A stretch of DNA of 64,000 bases, taken from the NCBI GenBank assembly GCA_963776675.1, contig CAVZNR010000049.1:186001-250000 (forward strand), in the 5' to 3' direction. Origin of the DNA: Hyphomicrobium_A sp963776675. Its GTDB lineage: Bacteria > Pseudomonadota > Alphaproteobacteria > Rhizobiales > Hyphomicrobiaceae. A program made the position numbers and the translations under genes. The notes beneath the pieces are model-generated. The model was not told the DNA's origin. It saw nothing but the letters and a program-made list of their open reading frames with translations, and did not search any database. Positions 1 through 10,410 of this stretch are shown here, piece by piece. Positions within the stretch are counted from its first letter, which is position 1. Every line of letters starts with the position of its first letter.

Positions 1-238
1 GCTGTCCCAGCAGCTCGTCGCGGCGGTAGCCGAACTGCTTTTCCGCCTGCACGTTGAGCAGAACGATCTCTCCGGTCGTGTTCACCACCACCATCGCGTC
101 CGGCGCCGCCTCCAGAAGTCCGCGGTAGCGGCCCTCCATCTGCGCCAGATGCTGTTCCGCGGATTTGCGCACGCTGATGTCGCGGATCGCTGCCGTCGCC
201 GGCTGCGCTTTCCGATCCCGCACGAACTTGTTGGTCAT
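1..238 (-). CDS. PAS-domain sensor protein, 5' part only (runs off the window)
   Basis: Read from an ATG at 238-236 the frame stays open to the window edge (about 79 codons). It encodes a PAS module (YRGLLEAAPDAMVVVN, then IVLLNVQAEKQFGYRRDEL) nearly the same as the three tandem PAS modules of the kinase at 15895-18807. The ATG lies inside what would be the linker between two PAS modules: the first residues are followed by TAAIRDISVR, which ends the preceding module in the other gene. An in-frame TAA lies upstream (a GTG about ten codons upstream is the only alternative start). The protein therefore begins mid-array and could be a truncated paralogue or a recombination product. What follows the PAS (kinase, cyclase or other) lies outside the window. 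Confidence 0.7.
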   Translation of the reverse strand, partial: MTNKFVRDRKAQPATAAIRDISVRKSAEQHLAQMEGRYRGLLEAAPDAMVVVNTTGEIVLLNVQAEKQFGYRRDELLGQ

Positions 239-712
239 TGCATACCCGATCAAACTTCCGCACAGCACTGGGTCGATTTACGCAGGTGACGCTGAATTCG
301 CAGATGCATGCGCTCGCCAAGAGGACAGGCGAACGGCGTTTAATCGCCAACTTCGAGCGAACATGACGGCAGCCACTGTTAAGTGGCTGGCCACTTCTCT
401 GTGATGTCGAATGGATTTTAGGGCTGATCGCGCGAAGACGATCGCGGGAAGAGCGCGGAAAACCCCGGCTCGATCAGGGAGCAACAGGCTCCCTTGCTAG
501 GTCGATGATTTCTACACGCCATGTATGTACGGCGGGTCACATCCCAGTCGACAATTTGAACTGGATTGTCGCAAGGGCACGCCCATTGATATCGATCGCG
601 CGGACATTGAGGCATCCGCGGTGTCAGCCCCGGAGGGGCTGACACCGCACACATTGATCCTGTGTGCTCCCCGCTTGACGCCCCCGCGTCGTCTCATCGA
701 CTATCGCTACCG
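239..712. other. Intergenic region, no gene seen
   Basis: This 474-base gap separates the leftward PAS gene from the rightward serine hydrolase. I see no convincing coding frame: the open frames here are short, overlap on both strands and resemble no family. The one clear element is the 27-base palindrome at 620-646. Promoters for both divergent genes should lie here, but no clean -35/-10 pair stands out. Confidence 0.5.
620..646. repeat. 27-base palindromic repeat (GGTGTCAG type)
   Basis: A perfect 12-base inverted repeat, GGTGTCAGCCCC and GGGGCTGACACC, with a GGA loop. The same architecture and loop recur at 43503-43529, and a variant half-site is at 32226. It has no T-tract on either side, so it looks like a REP-type interspersed palindrome rather than an intrinsic terminator. 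It lies 67 bases before the serine hydrolase start. Confidence 0.7.
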
Positions 713-1773
713 ATGATCAGCGAGCACGTCGCCGAGCTGGCGCAAGAGGCAATCGAGCAGCGGATCTTTCCCGGCTGCGTCGTGGGCGTGACCGGCGACG
801 GGGGCCACGAGGTACGCGCCTTCGGGGCCCCGACCTACGACAGCAGCGTGCGCATTTCCGAGCGCAGCATCTACGACGTCGCCTCCCTCACCAAGACCAT
901 CGTCACCGCAACGCTGGTGCACCAGCTGATCGACGAGGGGCGCTGCGCGCTCGACGATCCGGTCGCCAAGTACATTCCCGAGTTCGCGGCAGGCGGCAAG
1001 GACGGGGTGCGGATCGCGCACCTGTTGAGCTACACGGTGCAACTCGATTACGCGTACGTCGACGACTGGAAAGGGGATACGTCGCTGTGGACGTTCCCCG
1101 AGCTTCTGCGGATGTACTACGCGAGCCCGCTCAAGACCGCGCCGGGCGAGTCGTATCTCTATACCGACGCCACCGCGATGCTGCTGGGGGAGCTGATCCG
1201 CCGCATCGCCGGGCGGGATCTCGAGGCGCTGGCGCAGGAGCGGATCTTTGCGCCGCTGGGGATGGGCTGCTCGACGCTCGATCCCGCATCGCTGGAGAAG
1301 GACCGCATCGTGCCGACCGGGTATCGCCCCGACGGCGCGCTCATCTGGGGCGTGCCCAACGACGAGAAAGCGGACGTCGCCTACGCTGCGGGCCTGCAGT
1401 CGGGTCTCGCCGGTCTGTTCTCCACCGTGCCCGACATTTTGCTTTGGATCGGAATGGTGCTCGGCGGCGGCCGGATGAACGGAAGCGCGATCCTGAGCCC
1501 GCGCGCGGTGCAGCTCATGACGCGCGACTATTATCCGCAAAGACCGTTCCGCAGCGCGCTCGGCTGGGGCGACGGCCCCACCTTCGAAGCGCTCGACGGC
1601 GCCGGCGGACCGGCCATCCTCGCCAAAGGCGGGTTCACCGGGTGCTTCATGATCGGCGACATGGCCACGAAGAAGGCAGTCGTTTTGCTGTCGAACAGGG
1701 TGCACCCCGAGCGGCCGGCGGATCTGGCGCCTTGGAAGGCGTTCCGCAAGGCGATCGTTCGGGATGTTTTTGG

Positions 1774-1777
<4 letters not shown>
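713..1777 (+). CDS. Serine hydrolase of the beta-lactamase/esterase family (PF00144 type)
   Basis: A 354-residue protein of the class C beta-lactamase-like fold. The nucleophile motif SxxK is S58-L-T-K61 (in YDVASLTKTIV). The second motif is Tyr-Thr-Asp in YLYTDATAMLLGEL, where YxN is usual, and a GGFTG segment near the C-terminus takes the place of the KTG box. These suggest an esterase or D-aminopeptidase-like enzyme rather than a true beta-lactamase. No signal peptide is visible, so it is probably cytoplasmic. I chose the ATG at 713 (MISEHVAEL); the frame is open from 662, but the extra residues do not look conserved. It converges with recQ: the palindrome CTAG at 1774-1777 supplies the stop codon of both genes. 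The substrate cannot be inferred. Confidence 0.85.
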
Positions 1778-3972
<2,195 letters not shown>

Positions 3973-4032
3973 CGCCCCTCTTGCCACTCTGCTGCCGAAC
4001 CTTGCCCTCGGTAGCGCGATTCGAGGGTGCGA

Positions 4033-4509
4033 TCACCGCGTCTGCCGGGCATTGGCGCTCAGCTGTCGCGCCAAAAGCACGCAAAACGCAATGATGATGA
4101 CAACGAGCGGTGTGAGCACCACCGCCATCACGGTCATCGCCTCGCGCCCTCCGTCGGGAACGAGCGAGACGCTGTGCGGATTTTCGGCGTCGAAATAGAG
4201 CGTGAGAGAGCGCCCGGGCGGCCACTTGCCGATTTGCGCCTCGGCGACGGAGTACTCGGGATCGTGGAAGACGTCGCTCGCCGTTTCGTAGGTTTTCCCG
4301 TCGACCTCATAGGTCGAGTCGACCCGGAGCGCCCACTGCGGCGTGCCGGGACGCGTTGACTCGATATGCGCACCCTGCACCGTCGCTTCGACGCGGCGCC
4401 AGTCGTCCGGATAGAGAAGGGCCACGGCCGAGCCCACGACGAGCATCGCTCCTGCGACCACCGCCAGCGCAAGCAGCACGAACTTCAGGCGCAAAGGCGA
4501 GGATCGCAT
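4033..4509 (-). CDS. DUF3592-like membrane-anchored protein
   Basis: A 158-residue protein with a hydrophobic segment at each end (about residues 9-33 and 130-150) flanking a soluble middle. The middle reads like the DUF3592 domain: a VEATV strand, YEVDGKTYE, and a PGRSLTLYFDAENP segment. DUF3592 proteins have no established function. The same frame stays open far upstream, but the start MRSSPLRLKF at 4509 is preceded by AGAAGGT at good spacing and begins right before the first membrane helix. It is transcribed in the same direction as recQ with a 60-base gap, so co-transcription ahead of recQ is possible. Confidence 0.75.
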   Translation of the reverse strand: MRSSPLRLKFVLLALAVVAGAMLVVGSAVALLYPDDWRRVEATVQGAHIESTRPGTPQWALRVDSTYEVDGKTYETASDVFHDPEYSVAEAQIGKWPPGRSLTLYFDAENPHSVSLVPDGGREAMTVMAVVLTPLVVIIIAFCVLLARQLSANARQTR

Positions 4510-4650
4510 CGCGTTACCTTCTGGGAGAGACCAGGACGCATCAGATACGGCCTTATGGGCTGATTGCAAGCCCGAGCAGACACACCGCCGACCGGGGCAT
4601 GCGTCGCTCGCGCGCGTTTCAATCGGGACGCGCTTTGCCGTAACATCCCG

Positions 4651-5731
4651 GTGGAAGCGGAGGGACGCGCCATTCCGATCAACGTGCTGTGCTGGGACGG
4701 GTTCGACGACCCGCTCCTCCTGGAGGCGTACGGGCCCGCCGGCGGAGAGCGCGTGCACGCGCAAGGCCACGTCAGCGACTTCGACGCCTACCAGCGCGTG
4801 CTCGCCGAGCCGGCCAAATGGGACGTCCTCAATATCAACAGCGCGTACGTTCGCGATGCGCTCTACCCTGAAGGCCTGATCCGGGAGCTCGACGCGGAAA
4901 AGCTCGGCGGTCTTGGGCATGCTGAGGCGATGCCGCCCGCCTTCCGTGACTTGGAGCAATGGGCGCACACGGCCGACGGCAAGACGATCGGCGTGTGCCA
5001 GCGGTTCGGGCCCTTCAACATGGTCGTCGACACCGCGGCGATCTCGCTTGCGACGGCCGAGGACCAGGGCTTCGACCTCGCCGCCGACGCGAGCAACGAC
5101 CGCCGCTACGGCATTCTCGCCTACGACGACTTTAACGTGCTCCACATCGCCATCGCCAGCGGCCTCGACCCGTTCGAGGCGCTGTCCGAGGCGGCGTTCG
5201 CCGGCGTTCGCTGCCACGGCGGAGCGGTGGTTTGCCGGCGCGCGCATGGTGACGCGCGACCATCGCGCGCTCAACCAGGCCCTGCTCGACGGCGAGATCA
5301 GGTGCTACCTGGGCGGCGGCATCTACACGGTGTCGTGCGCGCGCCGCGATGGGCATGCGCGCTTGCGTGCGATTACCCCGCGCCGCGGCCCGCTGCAGGG
5401 GCGCGGCGGGATCGCGTTCGTCGAGGTGAACGCGGTGCTCGCCCAGACGCGTCTCCCGCAGGAGGCTGAGCGCTTTTTAGCCTTTCTGCTGCGATCGGAG
5501 AGCGCGGTCCGCGCCGTCCTCGCCGACGGCGCCGCAAATCCGGTGCTGCAGATGGGCAATCCCGCCGTCTTCTCGCAGCTCGGCAGCGCCGAGCTCGGCG
5601 CCATGCAATGGGACACGCTGGAGGAGGAGCTCGATCGTTGCGCGCAATACAGGATCGCACCGGATTACGCGCAGCTGCACGCGATCCTCGTGGCGGCGCG
5701 GAGAGCGGCCGGCTGGGCGGATCTCGATTGA
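4651..5731 (+). pseudogene. PotD-like extracellular solute-binding protein with a +1 frameshift
   Basis: Two overlapping frames together make one periplasmic binding protein of the polyamine/PotD type. The first carries INVLCWDGFDDPLLLEAY to EALSEAAFAG. The second continues from TAERWFAGARMVTRDHRALNQ to the stop at 5731. Removing one base near 5206 joins them into about 360 residues, the usual length. The domain starts almost at the N-terminus and no signal peptide is seen. The true start is uncertain: GTG at 4651 or 4684, with an open TTG frame from 4564. No permease or ATPase genes adjoin it, so it is an orphan. The break could be a real mutation or a sequence error. Confidence 0.75.
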
Positions 5732-5747
5732 GGCGCAGAACGTAAAG

Positions 5748-5777
5748 GACCCCGGCAGAGGGAGCCCTGCCGGGGTC
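5748..5777 (+). terminator. Strong hairpin after the binding-protein gene
   Basis: GACCCCGGCAG and CTGCCGGGGTC form a perfect 11-base stem around an 8-base loop, 16 bases after the binding-protein stop. A proper T-tract is missing on the plus strand (AAGATTGG follows), so it may be an imperfect terminator or an mRNA-stabilising hairpin. Confidence 0.5.
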
Positions 5778-5929
5778 AAGATTGGCAGCGCGTGGAGTAG
5801 TACCGCCGAAAGCCAACATTTCGCGCGCGCGTGTCATAAACAAGGTTCATGTCGCCGCAGTTGCTGGTCGGCGCGCGCGGCGGCACGTCACATGCCGTTG
5901 CACAATCTGCGTCACGTGCTCGGTGGCGC

Positions 5930-5998
5930 TTAGATGATCCCGCCGTTCACGCGCAGCGTCTGCGCATTGACCCACGTGCCATCGGGACCGCGCCATTT
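5930..5998 (-). pseudogene. Remnant: last 22 codons of a short-chain dehydrogenase
   Basis: On the minus strand a short frame ends in GPDGTWVNAQTLRVNGGII followed by TAA (stop at 5930-5932). This is the characteristic C-terminus of short-chain dehydrogenases/reductases (consensus W-x-N-G-Q-x-L-R-x-N-G-G). An in-frame TAA lies immediately upstream, at 5999-6001, and no other dehydrogenase sequence is found in the 60 bases before the porin gene. The fragment looks like what remains after a deletion or rearrangement removed the rest. The gap 5732-6061 otherwise holds only the hairpin at 5748-5777. Confidence 0.65.
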
Positions 5999-6061
5999 TT
6001 AAAGTGACACCGAATCAGTCCACAGCTGCCATACGTAGCTGCTTCAAGGTCGCCGCCCCGC

Positions 6062-7417
6062 ATGATCAGACCGCCCCTTTTCAAGGTCGCTTCCGCAATC
6101 GTGCTGGTCTTGGCGCTGGCCCTTGCGCGGCCCTGGACGCCGGCCGTGGCTGCCGACATCGGGAGCGACTGCTGCGCGGACCTTGAAGAACGCATCGCGG
6201 AACTCGAAGAGACGACCGCGCGTAAGGGCAACCGCCACGTCAGCTTAGCGGTCTCCGGCTGGCTGAACGAGGCCGTCTTCTGGTGGGACGACGGCATATA
6301 TGACAATGCCTACGTTGCTACCAACTCGCTCGAGCAATCGCGCTTCCGCTTCCACGGAGAAGCCTCGCTCGACAAGGACTGGTCGGCAGGCTACCTGCTC
6401 GAGATCGGCGTTCACGGCGCCGTCTCGAACCAGATCAATGAAACCGATTCCCAAGGCGCCGCCCCGAAGGGGGCGGTCATCACCACCGCCCGCAAGAGCT
6501 ACTGGTTTCTGAAGAGCAAAACCTACGGCCAGGTTTCGATCGGCAAACACGGCACCGCCACCTACCACCTGATCGACGATGCCGATGCGACAAACACCCG
6601 CGATTTTGCGGATGCCCAGGCCGCGGCCGTCGCCGTGAGCAATTTCACCATCGTATCGAATGGCGTGCTGAACCCCGCCAATCTCCGGTGGAAGCAGGTG
6701 CTGCGCGGGTTCGACAACAGCACGCCCGGCCAGAGCGCGCGCCGTACGGTTGTCCGCTACGATTCTCCGGACTTGCACGGCTTCACCCTTACCGCAGCCG
6801 CGGATTCGGAAGATTTCTGGGATGCGAGGGTGACCTTCGAGAAGGACATCCGCGACGTCACGGTGCTCGCCACGGCGGGCTACGGCAACAGCACCGACGA
6901 CTTCAATCCGCCCTTGGGAAACGATACCAACGGGACCCTGTGCGGAGGCCCGGCCTTCGGGTTCGATTGTGAATGGGCAGGCGGCGGCGCGACCCTCCTT
7001 CACAAACCGACGGGACTCTACGTGTTCGGGGGCTTCGGCTGGCAGAGGATCAACTCGCTGCCGGCCAGCATTGGCGGCGTGGTCCCCGACAAGACGAGCA
7101 CGACCTGGGTCATTCAGCCCGGCATCGAGCGCAAGTGGCACCCGATCGGCATGACCACCATCTTCGGCGAGATCCGGCGCGACCACCCGGGCGCAAACCT
7201 GGGCAACGGCGCGTCCACCTTCGGCGCCACCAGCACCAGAGGCGCGGAGGTGAATTTCTGGGCCACCGGCATCGTGCAGCACGTCGACCCTGCCGAGATG
7301 GACCTGTATGCCATCTTCCGGCACGCCGAGGGCGAGTACATCGCCGGTCCCACGGGGCTGCTAACGCCGATCGACGATTTCGATATGCTCATCACCGGCG
7401 CCCTGATTAAGTTCTGA
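6062..7417 (+). CDS. Outer-membrane porin (alphaproteobacterial Porin_2 type)
   Basis: A 451-residue protein with a signal peptide (about residues 1-31, ending AVAADIG). A short coiled-coil then follows (LEERIAELEE) and a long beta-rich region with alternating aromatic and polar strands. The last residue is phenylalanine (ALIKF), the usual BAM recognition signature of outer-membrane beta-barrels. The coiled-coil followed by HVSLAVSGWLNEAVFWWDDG is typical of Rhizobiales porins, including Omp2-like proteins. It should form a diffusion channel for small solutes. It begins at the ATG at 6062. The nearest neighbour is a 58-codon unknown gene 83 bases downstream. Confidence 0.88.
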   Translation: MIRPPLFKVASAIVLVLALALARPWTPAVAADIGSDCCADLEERIAELEETTARKGNRHVSLAVSGWLNEAVFWWDDGIYDNAYVATNSLEQSRFRFHGEASLDKDWSAGYLLEIGVHGAVSNQINETDSQGAAPKGAVITTARKSYWFLKSKTYGQVSIGKHGTATYHLIDDADATNTRDFADAQAAAVAVSNFTIVSNGVLNPANLRWKQVLRGFDNSTPGQSARRTVVRYDSPDLHGFTLTAAADSEDFWDARVTFEKDIRDVTVLATAGYGNSTDDFNPPLGNDTNGTLCGGPAFGFDCEWAGGGATLLHKPTGLYVFGGFGWQRINSLPASIGGVVPDKTSTTWVIQPGIERKWHPIGMTTIFGEIRRDHPGANLGNGASTFGATSTRGAEVNFWATGIVQHVDPAEMDLYAIFRHAEGEYIAGPTGLLTPIDDFDMLITGALIKF

Positions 7418-7500
7418 GCGACGATGCTGGAACGGCCGCCTTCGCCGGGCGTTGCGCCGGCAGGTGCAATCCTGCTCGTGAGAGATTGGGAGGTGAGCCG

Positions 7501-7677
7501 ATGACCGCGCGCGATCCAGACCCGGCAGACGACGATCCGTCGCAGCCTCAGACTCCGTTCGAGGAATTCACCTCAGGCGGCGACTGGCGTTCGCTGCCCC
7601 TCAAGATCAAGCTGATGCTCGTCAAGCTGTGGCGGGCCGAGCATGACGTGCCCGCGAAACCTCCCGCGAAGGACTGA
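7501..7677 (+). CDS. Small hypothetical protein (58 aa)
   Basis: The frame MTARDPDPADDD to the stop at 7677 is preceded by a good ribosome-binding site (GGGAGGTG, about 5 bases before the ATG at 7501). The product has an acidic, proline-rich N-terminus and an amphipathic C-terminal half (SLPLKIKLMLVKLWRAEHD) that could contact a membrane or a partner. I recognise no family. It follows the porin in the same orientation. The strong Shine-Dalgarno sequence is the main reason for calling it. Confidence 0.6.
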   Translation: MTARDPDPADDDPSQPQTPFEEFTSGGDWRSLPLKIKLMLVKLWRAEHDVPAKPPAKD

Positions 7678-7702
7678 TCGCGCGATGCCCGCTCGGGAGT
7701 GC

Positions 7703-8350
7703 TCAGTTCAAGCGGCGGCGCGCCGTCTGCATGCTTTCGCGGTAGAGCGAAAGGCCCTCCGTCACGTCGTCCTCGCTCCACACCGGAACACGACGCTCGA
7801 TGATCGCGAACGTGTGGCTGTCGATCGACATTTCGAGCTGCGACGCTGATGTGCCGATCGCAGCCGACATGTGCGCAACCGCGTTGGCGACGCGCCGCGT
7901 CAAGCGTTGCTGCTGCTGGCGGCGCGCCGGCTCGCTGTCGATGAAGGGGGCATTGGTGCCGCCATCGCCGCCGAGGAAGGGCGCGCGGCGCTGCAGCGGC
8001 GGCTCTTTGTAGACGCGCCCGGCAGCCCAGGCCCGATAGGAGTTGTAGACGAGCACGGGAAAGTCGTACTTGCCGCCGTCCCAAACGCCTTCGGCGAATA
8101 GGTTGATGACGAAATCGGCTTCCCACGCGTCGGCGCGGCGGGCGCGATCGGTGATCTCGTAGCCCGGGGTCCGATCGTTGATGCGATCGGGAACGACGCC
8201 GGACAGGAAGTAATGGGCGTGTGCGCCGAGGAACATCTGCGCACCTTGTATCGCCTGCTTGGAGGCCGACACGGCGATCTCGCTGTGCTCCGCGAGCAGG
8301 CCGTCGTAGCGCAATCTGAAGATATGCCGCCCCATCCTGCCATGCGTCAC
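7703..8350 (-). CDS. Hypothetical protein (about 210 aa)
   Basis: The frame encodes 215 residues from 8350, or 210 from the second Met at 8335 (MGRHIFRLRY). No signal peptide or membrane segment is visible. There is an Arg/Gln-rich patch around residue 150 (EPARRQQQQRLTRRV), and the C-terminus is basic. I recognise no family. It is convergent with the small gene at 7501-7677 and divergent from the GH16 gene. Codon use matches its neighbours and the frame is uninterrupted, so it is probably a real gene. Confidence 0.55.
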   Translation of the reverse strand: MTHGRMGRHIFRLRYDGLLAEHSEIAVSASKQAIQGAQMFLGAHAHYFLSGVVPDRINDRTPGYEITDRARRADAWEADFVINLFAEGVWDGGKYDFPVLVYNSYRAWAAGRVYKEPPLQRRAPFLGGDGGTNAPFIDSEPARRQQQQRLTRRVANAVAHMSAAIGTSASQLEMSIDSHTFAIIERRVPVWSEDDVTEGLSLYRESMQTARRRLN

Positions 8351-8523
8351 GATTCGAGCTGGGGATTCAAGGCAAGACTGGGTTGCATACCGGAGAAAGC
8401 GTCGGCGCGGCGGGCGAATCGCACGTCCTCGGTAAAGCTTATGGTGCCGGGTTCAGCTTCTCTCAACACAACCTCCTCACTGTCCGGCTCTGCAATTGAG
8501 CGGCGAACAGAAGGCCCAAGGAT

Positions 8524-9393
8524 ATGCGCGCCGTCGATGTGCCGATCCTTGTCGCGCTTATTGGGGTTCTGTGGGTGGGCCAGGCAGCCGCGGGCAACCC
8601 GGACAAGACGTGTCCCGAGGCCGCAAACGCGGTCTCGACGCGCGCGCTGCACGACACGTTTTCCGGCGACATCGCCGACAGCTGCGACTGGACGATCGTG
8701 CAATCGAACTGGGGCGGGCACACCGCGACGGGCGACTACAGCGGCGGCGTGATCCCGGCCAACGTCGGCAAACGCGATGGGCGGCTCGTGCTGACGGCGC
8801 GCGGCAATCGCTATGACGGCGACATCCGCGGCTACGACAAGGACGGGACCATGCGCTCCGACGGGCGCCGGACGGGCGGCGCCATCATGTCACGCCAGCG
8901 CTATCTCGGCGGCCGTTTCGAAGCGCGCGTCACGATCCCGCCCCACCTCGGCGTAGCCTCGGCGCTGTGGACCTTCTTTTACGAGGAGCCGCCGGACGGC
9001 GGCGCCATCGCCAACCACGAGATCGACATCGAGTTGCCGGGCCGGGCCAGCGACGATGCGCCCCCGAGCTTCCGCTACGCGCTGCTGTCGACGTGGCGCG
9101 GCCTGAAGACGGATCAATTCACGACGGTGTTCCAGCCGCTGCCAGAAACGGTGACGGAGGGAAAGTTTCATGTGCTGCGCTTCGATTGGCAGCCGCCGAG
9201 CGAAAAGGATCCGGGCTTCGTCGCGTTCTATATCGACGGGCGGCTCTTGAAGACGATACGCACGAACGTGCCGAGCCGGGCGGGCAATCTCTGGCTGGGG
9301 CTGTGGTTCCCGCGCACGTGGGCGGGCGTTCCCGATTTCGACACGACCGAGATGAAAGTCGATTGGGTTCGCATCACGCCGCTGGCGAAGTAG
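8524..9393 (+). CDS. Secreted glycoside hydrolase family 16 (beta-glucanase-like)
   Basis: A 289-residue protein with a signal peptide (about residues 1-23, ending QAAAG). It has a GH16 jelly-roll domain whose catalytic signature is E166-I-D168-I-E170 in NHEIDIELPG, the E-x-D-x-E pattern in which the first Glu is the nucleophile and the last the acid/base. Enzymes of this fold cleave beta-1,3, beta-1,4 or mixed-linkage glucans and galactans, so the exact substrate is open. An upstream Trp-rich strand (ALWTFFYEEP) and the final strand (KVDWVRITPL) fit the fold. It ends 17 bases before the rnpB 3' end on the opposite strand. It probably acts in the periplasm or outside the cell. Confidence 0.88.
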   Translation: MRAVDVPILVALIGVLWVGQAAAGNPDKTCPEAANAVSTRALHDTFSGDIADSCDWTIVQSNWGGHTATGDYSGGVIPANVGKRDGRLVLTARGNRYDGDIRGYDKDGTMRSDGRRTGGAIMSRQRYLGGRFEARVTIPPHLGVASALWTFFYEEPPDGGAIANHEIDIELPGRASDDAPPSFRYALLSTWRGLKTDQFTTVFQPLPETVTEGKFHVLRFDWQPPSEKDPGFVAFYIDGRLLKTIRTNVPSRAGNLWLGLWFPRTWAGVPDFDTTEMKVDWVRITPLAK

Positions 9394-9409
9394 CGCAAGA
9401 AATAAAATA

Positions 9410-9839
<430 letters not shown>

Positions 9840-10009
9840 TAGCTACGAATAAGGGAGGTTCAGGGCGCGGCGTCAAGGGCGGGTTTTCAGCGCCCTGTGC
9901 GTGGGCCGCTCAATCGCGGGCGGACGCGGGCAACGCAATAAATTGATCATGGTCTTGCAAAGAATGGGGCGGCAGCTCACCGCCACCGCCCCGCGATAGT
10001 TGGCCGGTC

Positions 10010-10180
10010 CTAGCCGCCCGGGGACTGCTCGACGCACTTCTTCTGCGAATAATCCCACTCCCAGTCTTCCCGCTTCTGGCAGTCCGCCTTGGACGTACTC
10101 TCAGGCGGCTTCTCGGCAAAAGCCGGGGCGGCAATTGACATAAGTATGCCGGCCGCAATCAACGCATATAGGCTCTTCAT
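10010..10180 (-). CDS. Small secreted protein with two cysteines (56 aa)
   Basis: The start MKSLYALIAAG at 10180 is preceded by GGAG six bases upstream. An N-terminal signal peptide ends in AAPAFA, leaving a mature peptide of about 35 residues with two cysteines that could form a disulphide (ADCQKREDWEWDYSQKKC). An alternative upstream start in the same frame would add a basic, non-conserved extension. I recognise no family. The 5' end of rnpB is 171 bases beyond its stop, with nothing seen between. Confidence 0.6.
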   Translation of the reverse strand: MKSLYALIAAGILMSIAAPAFAEKPPESTSKADCQKREDWEWDYSQKKCVEQSPGG

Positions 10181-10410
10181 GGGCATCTCCATTGTAGGCC
10201 GGAGCGCAGCTCTGCGGCTGCCCCGGTAGCGCCCCCCACGCCGCAAGCTGACGACAATCTCGTTATCGCTCGGCTAATTGCGTGCCCTGCATTCGAACGA
10301 ACGGGGCGCCGCCTACGTATTGTATCGACGCTCGAGGACCCCGCTGCGCTGCCGGCGGCGTGCAGGTCGGGCTTCGATAGCGCGCGGTGTGCGTGCTAGC
10401 GTCCGTGCCC

